From Gammaproteobacteria bacterium (GTDB lineage: Bacteria; Pseudomonadota; Gammaproteobacteria; CAJXQU01), in assembly GCA_026984775.1 (NCBI GenBank), contig JALSRM010000056.1, positions 1 to 42,456 on the forward strand: a DNA stretch of 42,456 nt, read 5' to 3'. Numbering within the stretch: position 1 is the stretch's first letter; each line of letters begins with the position of its first letter. The translations under genes were made by a program, and so were the position numbers. The notes beneath the pieces were generated by a model. That model saw only the letters and a list, made by a program, of their open reading frames with translations, made no database searches and was not told the DNA's origin. Shown piece by piece: positions 17,677 through 25,394 of the stretch.

Positions 17677-17752
17677 TGGTGGGTCGTATAGGATTCGAAC
17701 CTATGACCAATGGATTAAAAGTCCACTGCTCTACCAGCTGAGCTAACGACCC
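17677..17752 (-). tRNA. tRNA-Lys (anticodon UUU)
   Basis: A full cloverleaf folds on the - strand. The acceptor stem is GGGTCGT/ACGACCC, the D arm GCTC/GAGC, the anticodon stem GTGGA/TCCAT closes the loop CTTTTAA with anticodon TTT, and the T arm is ATAGG/CCTAT around TTCGAAT. Discriminator A and the CCA end are both encoded, giving 76 bases. Confidence 0.97.
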
Positions 17753-17764
17753 GCCGTTTTTGAG

Positions 17765-17776
17765 CGGGCGATAATA
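17765..17776 (-). promoter_or_regulatory. Probable tRNA-Lys promoter (-10 and GC-rich discriminator)
   Basis: On the - strand a TATTAT (17776-17771) is followed by CGCCCGC and then, about 19 bases on, the tRNA. The GC-rich stretch between -10 and start is typical of stringently controlled stable-RNA promoters. The -35 is weak. Confidence 0.45.
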
Positions 17777-17838
17777 CAGGATTGTTCTGAGAAATTAAAT
17801 ACCAGATGTGAAATTTTCTGGCAAAAATTCGCCTTCAC

Positions 17839-17866
17839 TTGATTTTTATCCATTTGCCTTTATGTT
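17839..17866 (+). promoter_or_regulatory. Possible fmdB-aspS promoter
   Basis: TTGATT (17839-17844) and TATGTT (17861-17866) are 16 bases apart and lie about 33 bases before the fmdB start. The match to sigma-70 boxes is moderate. Confidence 0.4.
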
Positions 17867-17898
17867 TGTGCGGCAGGTTCAATTTGAGAGGAAAGGAT

Positions 17899-18180
17899 AT
17901 GCCGATTTACGAGTATCAATGTGAGAAATGTGGACACCACCTGGAGAAATTACAAAAGATCAGCGATGAACCTCTGAAAGAGTGTCCTGAATGCAAGAAA
18001 CCCGCACTGGTCAAGCTGGTTTCGGCTGCCGGTTTCAAACTGAAAGGCACCGGCTGGTATGAGACAGATTTCAAGAACAAGTCTTCGGACAAGCCAGACA
18101 ACAAGAAAAAAGAGACAAAATCGGAAGCTAAAACGGAAACCAAATCCTCAGACAAGACCAAAGCATCAGTCGAGGACTGA
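17899..18180 (+). CDS. FmdB-type zinc-ribbon protein
   Basis: A 93-residue protein with an N-terminal zinc ribbon: [12 protein letters not shown] supplies the first C-X2-C and CPEC the second. The C-terminal third is a lysine/glutamate/serine-rich low-complexity tail. FmdB-like genes sit just before aspS in many gammaproteobacteria, as here; their role is regulatory or unknown. GAGGAAAGGAT gives a good ribosome-binding site for ATG 17899, so an upstream in-frame start at 17839 is rejected. Confidence 0.9.
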   Translation: MPIYEYQCEKCGHHLEKLQKISDEPLKECPECKKPALVKLVSAAGFKLKGTGWYETDFKNKSSDKPDNKKKETKSEAKTETKSSDKTKASVED

Positions 18181-18285
18181 TCCGATCTTAAGGAAAGCCT
18201 TTTTGCAGTCCGATCAATTGCACAAAGGGCTGTGTTCCCTTAACATTCCCTGCTTTTCACTGACTCTACAACTCGCGAGGCAAAG

Positions 18286-20064
18286 ATGCGAACTCATTAT
18301 TGCGGACACGTAACGGCGTCCCATTTGGATCAGGAAGTTGAACTGTGTGGCTGGGTCCACCATCGTCGGGATCATGGCGGTGTCATTTTTATCGATCTGC
18401 GTGATCGTGAAGGACGCGTACAGGTGGTTATCGATCCAGACACACCGGAGAGTTTCACGATTGCCGAGCAGGTCAGAGCGGAATACGTCCTCAGGCTCGT
18501 TGGCAAGGTACGCCGCCGGCCTGAAGGTACGGTCAATCCCGATATTCCTACGGGGGAGATAGAAGTTCTGTGCCATGAGATCGAAGTACTCAATGCTGCT
18601 GAGACGCCCCCCATCCATATCGATGATGCGAACGTCAATGAAGATTCGCGCCTGAAATACCGCTATATTGACCTGCGCCGACCGGAGATGCAGGCCAATC
18701 TGTTGTTGCGAGCAAAGGTTTGTAAAGTGATGCGTTCCTTCCTCGATGACAACCATTTCGTTGAATTGGAAACACCGATGCTGACACGGGCCACCCCGGA
18801 AGGTGCCCGGGATTACTTGGTCCCAAGTCGTACCCATCCGGGCAAGTTTTTCGCTCTGCCTCAGTCTCCACAGTTGTTCAAGCAGCTGTTGATGATGTCG
18901 GGCATGGATCGTTACTATCAGATCGTGCGCTGCTTCCGTGACGAGGACCTGCGCGCCGATCGCCAACCGGAATTCACTCAGCTCGATATCGAAACCTCTT
19001 TCATGGATGAAGAGGCGATCATGCAGGTGATGGAAGCGATGATCGTCACACTTTTCGATCAGTGTATCGACACCCGGCTGCCTCAACCCATCCCACGCAT
19101 GGCTTATGCGGAAGCCATTCAGCGGTATGGAAGTGATCGTCCTGATCTGCGAATTCCATTGGAGCTGGTGGATGTTGCCGATGCATTGCAGGATGTGGAA
19201 TTCAAGGTTTTTTCAGGCCCCGCCAATGATCCACAGGGCAGGGTTGCGGCTTTGCGTGCACCGGGTGCAGCGGAACTCTCACGCAAGGTGATCGACGATT
19301 ATACCGCCTATGTGGCTATCTTTGGTGCCAAGGGTTTGGCCTATATTAAGGTCAATGATCGTGCAGCAGGTCGCGAAGGCCTGCAGTCACCCATTCTCAA
19401 GTTCCTGCCGGATGAGGCACTTGAGACAATTCTCGAACGCACGGGAGCAGAAACCGGGGACCTGATCTTCTTTGGTGCTGACAAAGCTCACATTGTCAAT
19501 GAAGCACTGGGCAACCTTCGTGTGCGTCTGGGCCATGACCTGGATCTGATCGAGGAAGGCTGGCAACCGGTCTGGATTACGGACTTCCCCATGTTTGAAT
19601 GGAATGAGGATGAAAACCGCTGGGAATCACTGCATCACCCATTTACTGCACCTAAAGTGAACTCCATTGAGGAACTACAGAAAGATCCAGGCTCCTGCCT
19701 GTCACGGGCCTATGATCTGGTACTCAATGGAACGGAAATCGGCGGAGGCTCGGTCCGTATCCATACTCCAACCATGCAGCAGGCGGTTTTCGAGTTGCTT
19801 GGAATCGACGCTCAGGAAGCAGAGGATAAGTTTGGCTTCCTCTTGCAGGCTCTAAAGTATGGCTGCCCACCCCATGGTGGCATGGCCTTTGGTCTCGATC
19901 GACTGGTTATGCTGATGTGTGGTGCCTCCTCGATTCGTGATGTCATCGCTTTTCCCAAAACCCAAACAGCTGCTTGTCTGCTGACTTCAGCACCAACAGC
20001 GGCTGGAGAAAAGCAACTCAGGGAATTGGGAATTCGCCTGCGTAAAACACAGGAAACAAGCTAG
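18286..20064 (+). CDS. aspS: Aspartyl-tRNA synthetase
   Basis: A 592-residue class II aminoacyl-tRNA synthetase; E. coli AspRS is 590. The N-terminal OB-fold anticodon domain ([22 protein letters not shown] in parts) is followed by the catalytic core with [39 protein letters not shown] in pieces, [18 protein letters not shown] (motif 2) and [12 protein letters not shown] (motif 3). The long GAD-type insertion (about residues 290-420) of bacterial AspRS is present. GCGAGG lies 7 bases before the ATG. Whether it also charges tRNA-Asn depends on gat genes not in the window. Confidence 0.97.
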   Translation: MRTHYCGHVTASHLDQEVELCGWVHHRRDHGGVIFIDLRDREGRVQVVIDPDTPESFTIAEQVRAEYVLRLVGKVRRRPEGTVNPDIPTGEIEVLCHEIEVLNAAETPPIHIDDANVNEDSRLKYRYIDLRRPEMQANLLLRAKVCKVMRSFLDDNHFVELETPMLTRATPEGARDYLVPSRTHPGKFFALPQSPQLFKQLLMMSGMDRYYQIVRCFRDEDLRADRQPEFTQLDIETSFMDEEAIMQVMEAMIVTLFDQCIDTRLPQPIPRMAYAEAIQRYGSDRPDLRIPLELVDVADALQDVEFKVFSGPANDPQGRVAALRAPGAAELSRKVIDDYTAYVAIFGAKGLAYIKVNDRAAGREGLQSPILKFLPDEALETILERTGAETGDLIFFGADKAHIVNEALGNLRVRLGHDLDLIEEGWQPVWITDFPMFEWNEDENRWESLHHPFTAPKVNSIEELQKDPGSCLSRAYDLVLNGTEIGGGSVRIHTPTMQQAVFELLGIDAQEAEDKFGFLLQALKYGCPPHGGMAFGLDRLVMLMCGASSIRDVIAFPKTQTAACLLTSAPTAAGEKQLRELGIRLRKTQETS

Positions 20065-20133
20065 CTGAAATTATTGTAAGCTATTGTAAAAAAAGAACAA
20101 AAATACAGTTTACAGATTTAATCGGTTATCCCT

Positions 20134-20161
20134 TTGCAAACCCTTCCAATGGCGTTATACT
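20134..20161 (+). promoter_or_regulatory. Sigma-70-type promoter before zapG
   Basis: TTGCAA (20134-20139) and TATACT (20156-20161) are spaced by 16 bases, 37 bases before the ATG at 20199. Both boxes are close to consensus. Confidence 0.55.
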
Positions 20162-20198
20162 GCGCTGCAACAAATGTTGTTGATACTAGGTTTCAGGC

Positions 20199-20600
20199 AT
20201 GCATTACGAATTTACCCTTGTACAATTGCTGATCATGTTTTCATTGGTTTCTCTGATCGGCATCATCATTGGATACATGGTCGTGCAGTTTCGGGGAAGT
20301 TCGAAAGATCAGGCACGGAGAATTCGTCAACTGGAAGCCGAGATCGAAGAGTTACAGGCCTATAAGGAAGAAGTCGCGGATCATTTCAAGAAGACAGCGG
20401 GTCTGTTGCACGACATGACCAGCCAATACAAATCGATTTACGAACATATGGCAGAAGGTGCTCGCCGGCTTTGTGATGAAGAAGAAAGTGGCGCCGTGCT
20501 GGAAAGTCTGCAAACGGGTTTATTGGGTCAAGATGATCGGGATCGGATTGAAGACACTCGTAAGGAAAAAGATTCGGAAACCCATGACAAATCAGTTTAA
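20199..20600 (+). CDS. zapG: DUF1043 cell-division/envelope protein, ZapG (YhcB)-like
   Basis: A 133-residue inner-membrane protein with one N-terminal hydrophobic helix (LLIMFSLVSLIGIIIGYMVV), a coiled-coil rich in Glu/Lys/Arg, and the DUF1043 block DHFKKTAGLLHDMTSQYKSI followed by YEHMAEGARRLC. E. coli YhcB/ZapG is 132 residues and links envelope synthesis and division through contacts with divisome and elongasome proteins. The gene has its own promoter-like sequence and precedes the dehydrogenase by 24 bases. Confidence 0.9.
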   Translation: MHYEFTLVQLLIMFSLVSLIGIIIGYMVVQFRGSSKDQARRIRQLEAEIEELQAYKEEVADHFKKTAGLLHDMTSQYKSIYEHMAEGARRLCDEEESGAVLESLQTGLLGQDDRDRIEDTRKEKDSETHDKSV

Positions 20601-20624
20601 CGTTTTTATTCAGAGGTAACACAA

Positions 20625-21437
20625 ATGGAAATCAAAGATAAAGTAGCAGTTATCACCGGCGCAGGAAGCGGCATCGGTGAAGCAGTTTGCCATGAACTGG
20701 GCAAGCGTGGAGTCAAGGCCATTGCCATGGTCGACATGAATGAGAAAGTCAGGGATGTTGCTGCAGAAGTTGAAAAGGAAAGCAGTGTCGCTGCAGTCCC
20801 TTTTGTAGGTGATGCAACGGATGCAAACTTCCGCAAGGAGGTTTTCGACAAGATTTCCGAAGAATACGGAGTCCCTGCTATTACCGTTCCGGCGGCAGGC
20901 ATTACGCGCGATCGTCTCGCTGTGAAGATCGACAAGGAAACAGGTAAGGCGGACATCTATCCTGAAGAAAATTTCAGGCTGGTATTGGATGTGAACCTGA
21001 TGGCTCCAATTTATTGGGGTCTGGAAATGGTTGCCCGTATCGCGGAAGATCGTGCAGCCCGAGGTCTGAAACGATGGCATCCGGATGAAGGTATTTCTGG
21101 TTCTATTATCTTCATTGGATCGATTTCTTCCCAAGGTAACAAGGGCCAGATCTCCTATTCTGCCACTAAAGCGGGAATCGAAGGGGCGGCTTCTACGTTG
21201 ACAGCCGAGGGTATGTTCTATGGTATCCGTTGTGGTGTCATTCACCCGGGCTTCACGGATACGGCCATGGTACGGGCCATGGGGGATGAATACATCGAAA
21301 AGAATATCATACCACTTACCCAGTTACGCCGATTGATCCGTCCACAGGAGATTGCCGATGCGATCTGTTTCCTGATCAGCAATTCTGCGGTGACAGGAGA
21401 ACTGTGGGCTGATGCAGGATGGCATCCAACACCATAA
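20625..21437 (+). CDS. Short-chain dehydrogenase/reductase (SDR), substrate unknown
   Basis: A 270-residue classical SDR. The nucleotide loop is TGAGSGIG (about 11-18), the catalytic serine is in FIGSISS and the Tyr/Lys pair in YSATKAG. A D at the end of beta-2 (AMVDMNE) favours NAD over NADP. It resembles FabG but carries an insertion around KRWHPDEGISG and no acyl-carrier genes are near, so the substrate is unknown. AGAGG precedes the ATG. It ends in a strong intrinsic terminator at 21463. Confidence 0.85.
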   Translation: MEIKDKVAVITGAGSGIGEAVCHELGKRGVKAIAMVDMNEKVRDVAAEVEKESSVAAVPFVGDATDANFRKEVFDKISEEYGVPAITVPAAGITRDRLAVKIDKETGKADIYPEENFRLVLDVNLMAPIYWGLEMVARIAEDRAARGLKRWHPDEGISGSIIFIGSISSQGNKGQISYSATKAGIEGAASTLTAEGMFYGIRCGVIHPGFTDTAMVRAMGDEYIEKNIIPLTQLRRLIRPQEIADAICFLISNSAVTGELWADAGWHPTP

Positions 21438-21462
21438 TTTGATTATTTTTTGACAAAACTTG

Positions 21463-21495
21463 AAAGGCGGCCATGGTGACATGGCCGCCTTTTTT
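21463..21495 (+). terminator. Rho-independent terminator after the SDR gene
   Basis: A perfect 13-bp stem (AAAGGCGGCCATG with CATGGCCGCCTTT) around the loop GTGA, ending in a T run (21490-21495). The two-sided symmetry could also stop - strand transcription, but no - strand gene points to it. Confidence 0.95.
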
Positions 21496-21503
21496 ATTAC
21501 TTG

Positions 21504-21509
21504 TATAAT
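21504..21509 (+). promoter_or_regulatory. -10 element placed for a leaderless HAD-UbiA mRNA
   Basis: TATAAT ends 6 bases before the ATG at 21516, i.e. -12 to -7 if the A of the ATG is +1. No Shine-Dalgarno is present. The -35 position falls in the upstream terminator arm and is poor. Confidence 0.45.
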
Positions 21510-21515
21510 AGCTGA

Positions 21516-22937
21516 ATGAGTCAGCCCCCGCTTCTTTTCGTCGATCTGGATAATACGTTGACGCGATCAGATCTATTTCTGGAACCGCTGTTACAGTTGT
21601 TACGGCGTGAGCCTCTTGCGCTTATTCTCCTGCCATTCTGGCTGTTACACGGTCGGGGTTATTTCAAACAACAGCTGGCAGATAGGGTCACGATCAACCC
21701 CGGTGATCTCCCCTATGATGAGGAGGTGTTGGATTATCTCAAACAACAGCGGGATGCGGGCAGAAAGATCGTACTGGCTACAGCCTCCAACCAGACCTTT
21801 GCCAGAATGATCGCCGATCACCTTGGATTATTCGATGATGTCATTGCCTCATCGTTCGATATCAATACCAAAGGCAAGAACAAACTGGCCATGATGAAAC
21901 ACTATGCTGACGGGCAGGACTTTGACTATTTGGGGGACAGTCATGCGGATATCCCGATATGGAAGGCAATTGGACGGGCGGTGGTTGTTTCTCCTCAACC
22001 GGGGGTGCTGTGGCGATTGAAACAACGCGCCATTCCTGTGGAGTTGATCCATGAGGCTCCGGGGCCGGCGGTGTACTTGCAGGCATTACGTCCCTGGCAA
22101 TGGCTGAAGAATACCCTGGTTTTTGTCCCTCTCATTCTTGCAAAACAACTCTTTGAACCGGCGGGGTTATTGGCTGTCACGGGTACCTTCGTCAGTTTCA
22201 GCCTGATAGCCTCCGCCGGCTATCTGGTGAACGATCTGCTCGATCTGGAGGCGGATCGAGTACATCCGAGAAAAAAGCTCAGGCCGTTGGCTTCCGGTAA
22301 ACTTTCCCTTTGGAACGTGGTTTTTCTCGTTGCGGCCTTGTTGCTGGCAGGGCTTCTACTCGCGTGGCTGATCGATGGCAAATTGGCATTAGTTCTGTCG
22401 ATCTATTTCATTGTAACGGTCGTCTATTCGCTGGAGCTCAAACGGCATGCGCTGGTCGATGTGATCATGATCGCCGGTTTCTATGCAGCAAGGATCATTG
22501 CCGGTGGCCTCGCTGCCAGTGTCGAGATCTCGTTTTGGCTGTTGGCCTTCTCCATCTTTATCTTTCTGAGCCTGGCACTGTTGAAACGCTGTGCGGAGAT
22601 CAGAAATGTCGAACATGAGGCCGATACGTTGATCCCTGGACGAGGATATTACAAGGACGATGAACTGTTGCTTTCGATCATGGGTGTTGCCAGCGGCTAT
22701 CTTGCGGTAGTGGTCATCGCATTCTACCTGAACAGTAATGAGGTGGTTTCGCTCTATGGATTTCCTCAGGCATTATGGCTGGTGTGTCCTTTGATGCTCT
22801 ACTGGATCAGCCGGATGTGGCTCAAAACACACCGTGATGAAATGCACGACGATCCGTTGGTATTTGCCCTGCGTGACAAGGTGAGCCTGTTTACCGGGGG
22901 GTTGCTCGCTTTAGTGATGCTGATGGCTACGGTATAA
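21516..22937 (+). CDS. HAD phosphatase-UbiA prenyltransferase fusion (DPPR synthase-like)
   Basis: This 473-residue protein joins two domains. Residues 1-185 are a HAD hydrolase (FVDLDNTLTR nucleophile loop, LATASNQ, GDSHADIPI). From about 195 on is a UbiA-type intramembrane prenyltransferase with NDLLDLEADRVHPRKK (the NDxxDxxxD prenyl-diphosphate site) and YSLELKRHALVDVIMI, plus eight or so helices. Its closest functional match by context is the mycobacterial decaprenyl-phosphoryl-5-phosphoribose synthase. The next two genes look like DprE1 and DprE2. If so, UbiA would attach PRPP-derived 5-phosphoribose to a polyprenyl phosphate and HAD could remove the 5-phosphate. The domain calls are firm; the substrate is inferred. 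It may be leaderless. Confidence 0.83.
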   Translation: MSQPPLLFVDLDNTLTRSDLFLEPLLQLLRREPLALILLPFWLLHGRGYFKQQLADRVTINPGDLPYDEEVLDYLKQQRDAGRKIVLATASNQTFARMIADHLGLFDDVIASSFDINTKGKNKLAMMKHYADGQDFDYLGDSHADIPIWKAIGRAVVVSPQPGVLWRLKQRAIPVELIHEAPGPAVYLQALRPWQWLKNTLVFVPLILAKQLFEPAGLLAVTGTFVSFSLIASAGYLVNDLLDLEADRVHPRKKLRPLASGKLSLWNVVFLVAALLLAGLLLAWLIDGKLALVLSIYFIVTVVYSLELKRHALVDVIMIAGFYAARIIAGGLAASVEISFWLLAFSIFIFLSLALLKRCAEIRNVEHEADTLIPGRGYYKDDELLLSIMGVASGYLAVVVIAFYLNSNEVVSLYGFPQALWLVCPLMLYWISRMWLKTHRDEMHDDPLVFALRDKVSLFTGGLLALVMLMATV

Positions 22938-22972
22938 TTCCCGTTTGCAGATGATGCCGAGAATGGAGCGCC

Positions 22973-24280
22973 GTGAAGAGTAACTATTCATCCTGGGGGC
23001 TGACCGGACAGAAAAGCCAAAAGGTCCAGAAGATCAAATGGCGAACCGACAAGCTACCCGAACTGCGCGCCGGGCTCTCCTTGTTGGCCTATGGTAATGG
23101 CCGGAGCTACGGCGACTCCTGCTTGAACAAGGAAGGTATTACGCTCGATACTCGATCACTTGATCACCTGATCGATTTTGATCCCAAGACACACATCCTG
23201 CGCTGCGAGGCCGGGGTATTGATCGCAGAGATCCTTTCCAATTTCGTTCCTCGCGGCTGGTTCGTGCCGGTTACACCGGGCACCAAGTTCGTCACGGTGG
23301 GGGGCGCCATCGCCAATGATGTCCATGGCAAGAATCATCACCGCCGGGGGTCTTTTGGTAATCACGTTTTGCGTTTGGCACTGCGGCGCTCGAATGGCAA
23401 AACACTGGTTTGTTCACGTACGCAACATGCAGATCTGTTCTATGCAACCATTGGTGGCCTTGGACTGACCGGCCTGATCGTTTGGGCAGACATTCTGCTG
23501 ATGCCTATTGACTCCGGTGACATGCAGGTAGAGACCTGCCGTTTCGAAACCCTGGAGCAGTTTTTTGATCTTTCCAGAGAATCTGAATGGAAATATGAAT
23601 ACACGGTCGCGTGGCTCGATTGTGCAACGAAAAAACAGATGGGACGGGGGATTTTCATGCGTGCCAACCACTGTACCGGGCCTGCCAGACTGACCGGGAA
23701 AGGCACCGACAAGGGTACGAGCCTGCCTTCGGGTTTGCCCGGTTTTCTGATCAATAATATCACCAGCAAGGCTTTCAATGCGCTCTATTATCACCTCCAT
23801 CCCGAAGGTTTCGTTGAGAAAAGGCAAAGTTACGATACGTTTTTCTATCCACTCGACCGGATCCGGAACTGGAACCGGCTTTACGGGCGCAAAGGCTTTT
23901 TTCAGTATCAGTGCGTGGTGCCGATGGAAGGAGGTTTCCGAAACATCGAAACCATCCTCGATGAAGTGGCCCGATCCGGAATCGCATCCCCACTGGCCGT
24001 ACTCAAGGTCTTTGGTGAAATCGCCTCCAAAGGGATGATGTCCTTCCCCCGGCAGGGGATTACCTTGGCGATGGACTTTCCAAATGCGGGGGCCAGTGTT
24101 TTGAATTTGTTCAATCGGCTGGATGATATCGTGGCCGATGCAGGTGGTGCCGTCTACCCGGCCAAGGATGCGCGTATGGATAAAGAACATTTCCGCAAGT
24201 TTTTTCCTCAGGTGGACACGTTCAAGCATTATGTGGACCCGGCCTTTTCTTCGTCCTTTTGGCGGCGGGTAATGGGATGA
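22973..24280 (+). CDS. DprE1-like FAD-dependent oxidase
   Basis: A 435-residue FAD-linked oxidase of the vanillyl-alcohol/GLDH superfamily that resembles mycobacterial DprE1, which oxidises decaprenylphosphoryl-ribose to the 2-keto form. Shared blocks are AYGNGRSYGD (FAD loop), PGTKFVTVGGAIANDVHGKN plus HH, GSFGNHVL and YPAKDARM with the conserved lysine. The residue matching DprE1 Cys387, the covalent benzothiazinone target, is alanine 366 (SFPRQGITLAMDFP). The GTG start has GGAGC upstream. Its last four bases overlap the next start (ATGA). The partner UbiA and reductase genes support the pathway; the natural substrate is not proved. Confidence 0.85.
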   Translation: MKSNYSSWGLTGQKSQKVQKIKWRTDKLPELRAGLSLLAYGNGRSYGDSCLNKEGITLDTRSLDHLIDFDPKTHILRCEAGVLIAEILSNFVPRGWFVPVTPGTKFVTVGGAIANDVHGKNHHRRGSFGNHVLRLALRRSNGKTLVCSRTQHADLFYATIGGLGLTGLIVWADILLMPIDSGDMQVETCRFETLEQFFDLSRESEWKYEYTVAWLDCATKKQMGRGIFMRANHCTGPARLTGKGTDKGTSLPSGLPGFLINNITSKAFNALYYHLHPEGFVEKRQSYDTFFYPLDRIRNWNRLYGRKGFFQYQCVVPMEGGFRNIETILDEVARSGIASPLAVLKVFGEIASKGMMSFPRQGITLAMDFPNAGASVLNLFNRLDDIVADAGGAVYPAKDARMDKEHFRKFFPQVDTFKHYVDPAFSSSFWRRVMG

Positions 24281-25068
24281 AAAAGATTCTGATCATCGGG
24301 GCCAGTTCAGCAATCGCGCAGGCAACAGCACGTCTTTATTGTGCCGAAGATGTACACTTCTATCTGATAGGAAGGAGTCGGCGCAGGCTCAAGATTGTGC
24401 AGGAAGATCTGATGGCTCGCGGTGCTGGCAAGGTTGAGATCGATCCCACCGATCCAGTCAGACTTGCAGATAATCAAGGGGTAGTATCACGTGCTGTTCA
24501 AGTGCTGGATGGGGTCGATTTGGCTCTGATTGCGCACGGTGAACTCTCTGATCAGAAGGCCTGTGAAACCTCTGCGGAAAAGACCATCCGTTCACTGAAC
24601 ATTAATGCAATCAGTGTCATCTCGCTGGCCACCCTTATCGCCAACCATTTAGAGGAACGGGGTGAGGGTACCTTGGTGGTGATCTCATCCGTTGCCGGGG
24701 ATCGTGGCCGGGCGAGCAACTATGTCTATGGTGCCGCCAAGAGTTGTGTCAGTACCTTTATGGAAGGGCTGAGCCACCGGCTTTTCCGAACGGGCGTCTC
24801 CGTGATCACAGTCAAACCGGGCTTTGTCGATACGCCGATGACCGAGCAGTTCGAAAAAGGCCTCCTATGGACACAGCCAGAAATCGTGGCCGAAGGAATC
24901 AAAAAGGCCATTGAGAAACGGAAAAGCACGGTCTATCTGCCCTGGTACTGGCGCTGGATCATGCAGGTGATCCAGCTGATGCCTGATCCCTTGTTCAAAC
25001 GCATTTTCCCTGTTTCAGAAGTAGGAAAGGATCAATCTGAGAGTCACGTAGAACAACGGGCTGAGTAG
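24277..25068 (+). CDS. DprE2-like SDR reductase
   Basis: A 263-residue SDR with the atypical glycine loop GASSAIAQATAR, serine in VVISSVAG, and the Tyr/Lys pair in YVYGAAKS. DprE2 reduces the 2-keto intermediate made by DprE1 to the arabinose form, and this gene overlaps the DprE1-like gene by 4 bases (ATG 24277 within ATGA). A hydrophobic C-terminal stretch (WYWRWIMQVIQLMPDPLFK) may hold it at the membrane. Its last 54 bases overlap the 3' end of the small - strand membrane gene. An in-frame start at 24259 would overlap more and is not used. Confidence 0.83.
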   Translation: MKKILIIGASSAIAQATARLYCAEDVHFYLIGRSRRRLKIVQEDLMARGAGKVEIDPTDPVRLADNQGVVSRAVQVLDGVDLALIAHGELSDQKACETSAEKTIRSLNINAISVISLATLIANHLEERGEGTLVVISSVAGDRGRASNYVYGAAKSCVSTFMEGLSHRLFRTGVSVITVKPGFVDTPMTEQFEKGLLWTQPEIVAEGIKKAIEKRKSTVYLPWYWRWIMQVIQLMPDPLFKRIFPVSEVGKDQSESHVEQRAE

Positions 25069-25389
25069 AACCAGGGTAAACAGGAGGGTGAAAAACATTT
25101 CCTCCGTCCTTGTGGACACTTCATGATTCTCCCGCGTAGCCATTTCTTCCAGATAAAGCGATCGGTTCTCCCATAATTCCCAGTATAGAATATAGGCCAG
25201 CATCACACCAATGACCCAAAAGTCTGGTCTTTCGCTGACACCAAAGTAATAAAAAAAGATCATGACGTAACAGAGTGTGGAAAGGAGCTCTCCCGGAATA
25301 TAATAGGAAGGCCTGTCTCGCTTCATCCGGATCGTGGCCAGGGATGCGATCACTATGAAGGTACAGTAGAGGATGGCCCAGATCGGCAT
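25015..25389 (-). CDS. Small polytopic membrane protein, unknown
   Basis: A 124-residue protein with about four hydrophobic segments (WAILYCTFIVIASLATI, LLSTLCYVMIFFYYFG, VIGVMLAYILYWELW, LLFTLVLLSPLFYVTL). I do not recognise a family. The first ATG (25389) is five bases after the upstream glycosyltransferase stop with GAGG close before it; a TTG at 25398 would overlap that stop as TTGA. Either way it is coupled to the glycosyltransferase, which argues that it is real. Confidence 0.65.
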   Translation of the reverse strand: MPIWAILYCTFIVIASLATIRMKRDRPSYYIPGELLSTLCYVMIFFYYFGVSERPDFWVIGVMLAYILYWELWENRSLYLEEMATRENHEVSTRTEEMFFTLLFTLVLLSPLFYVTLRLILSYF

Positions 25390-25394
25390 GGGCC

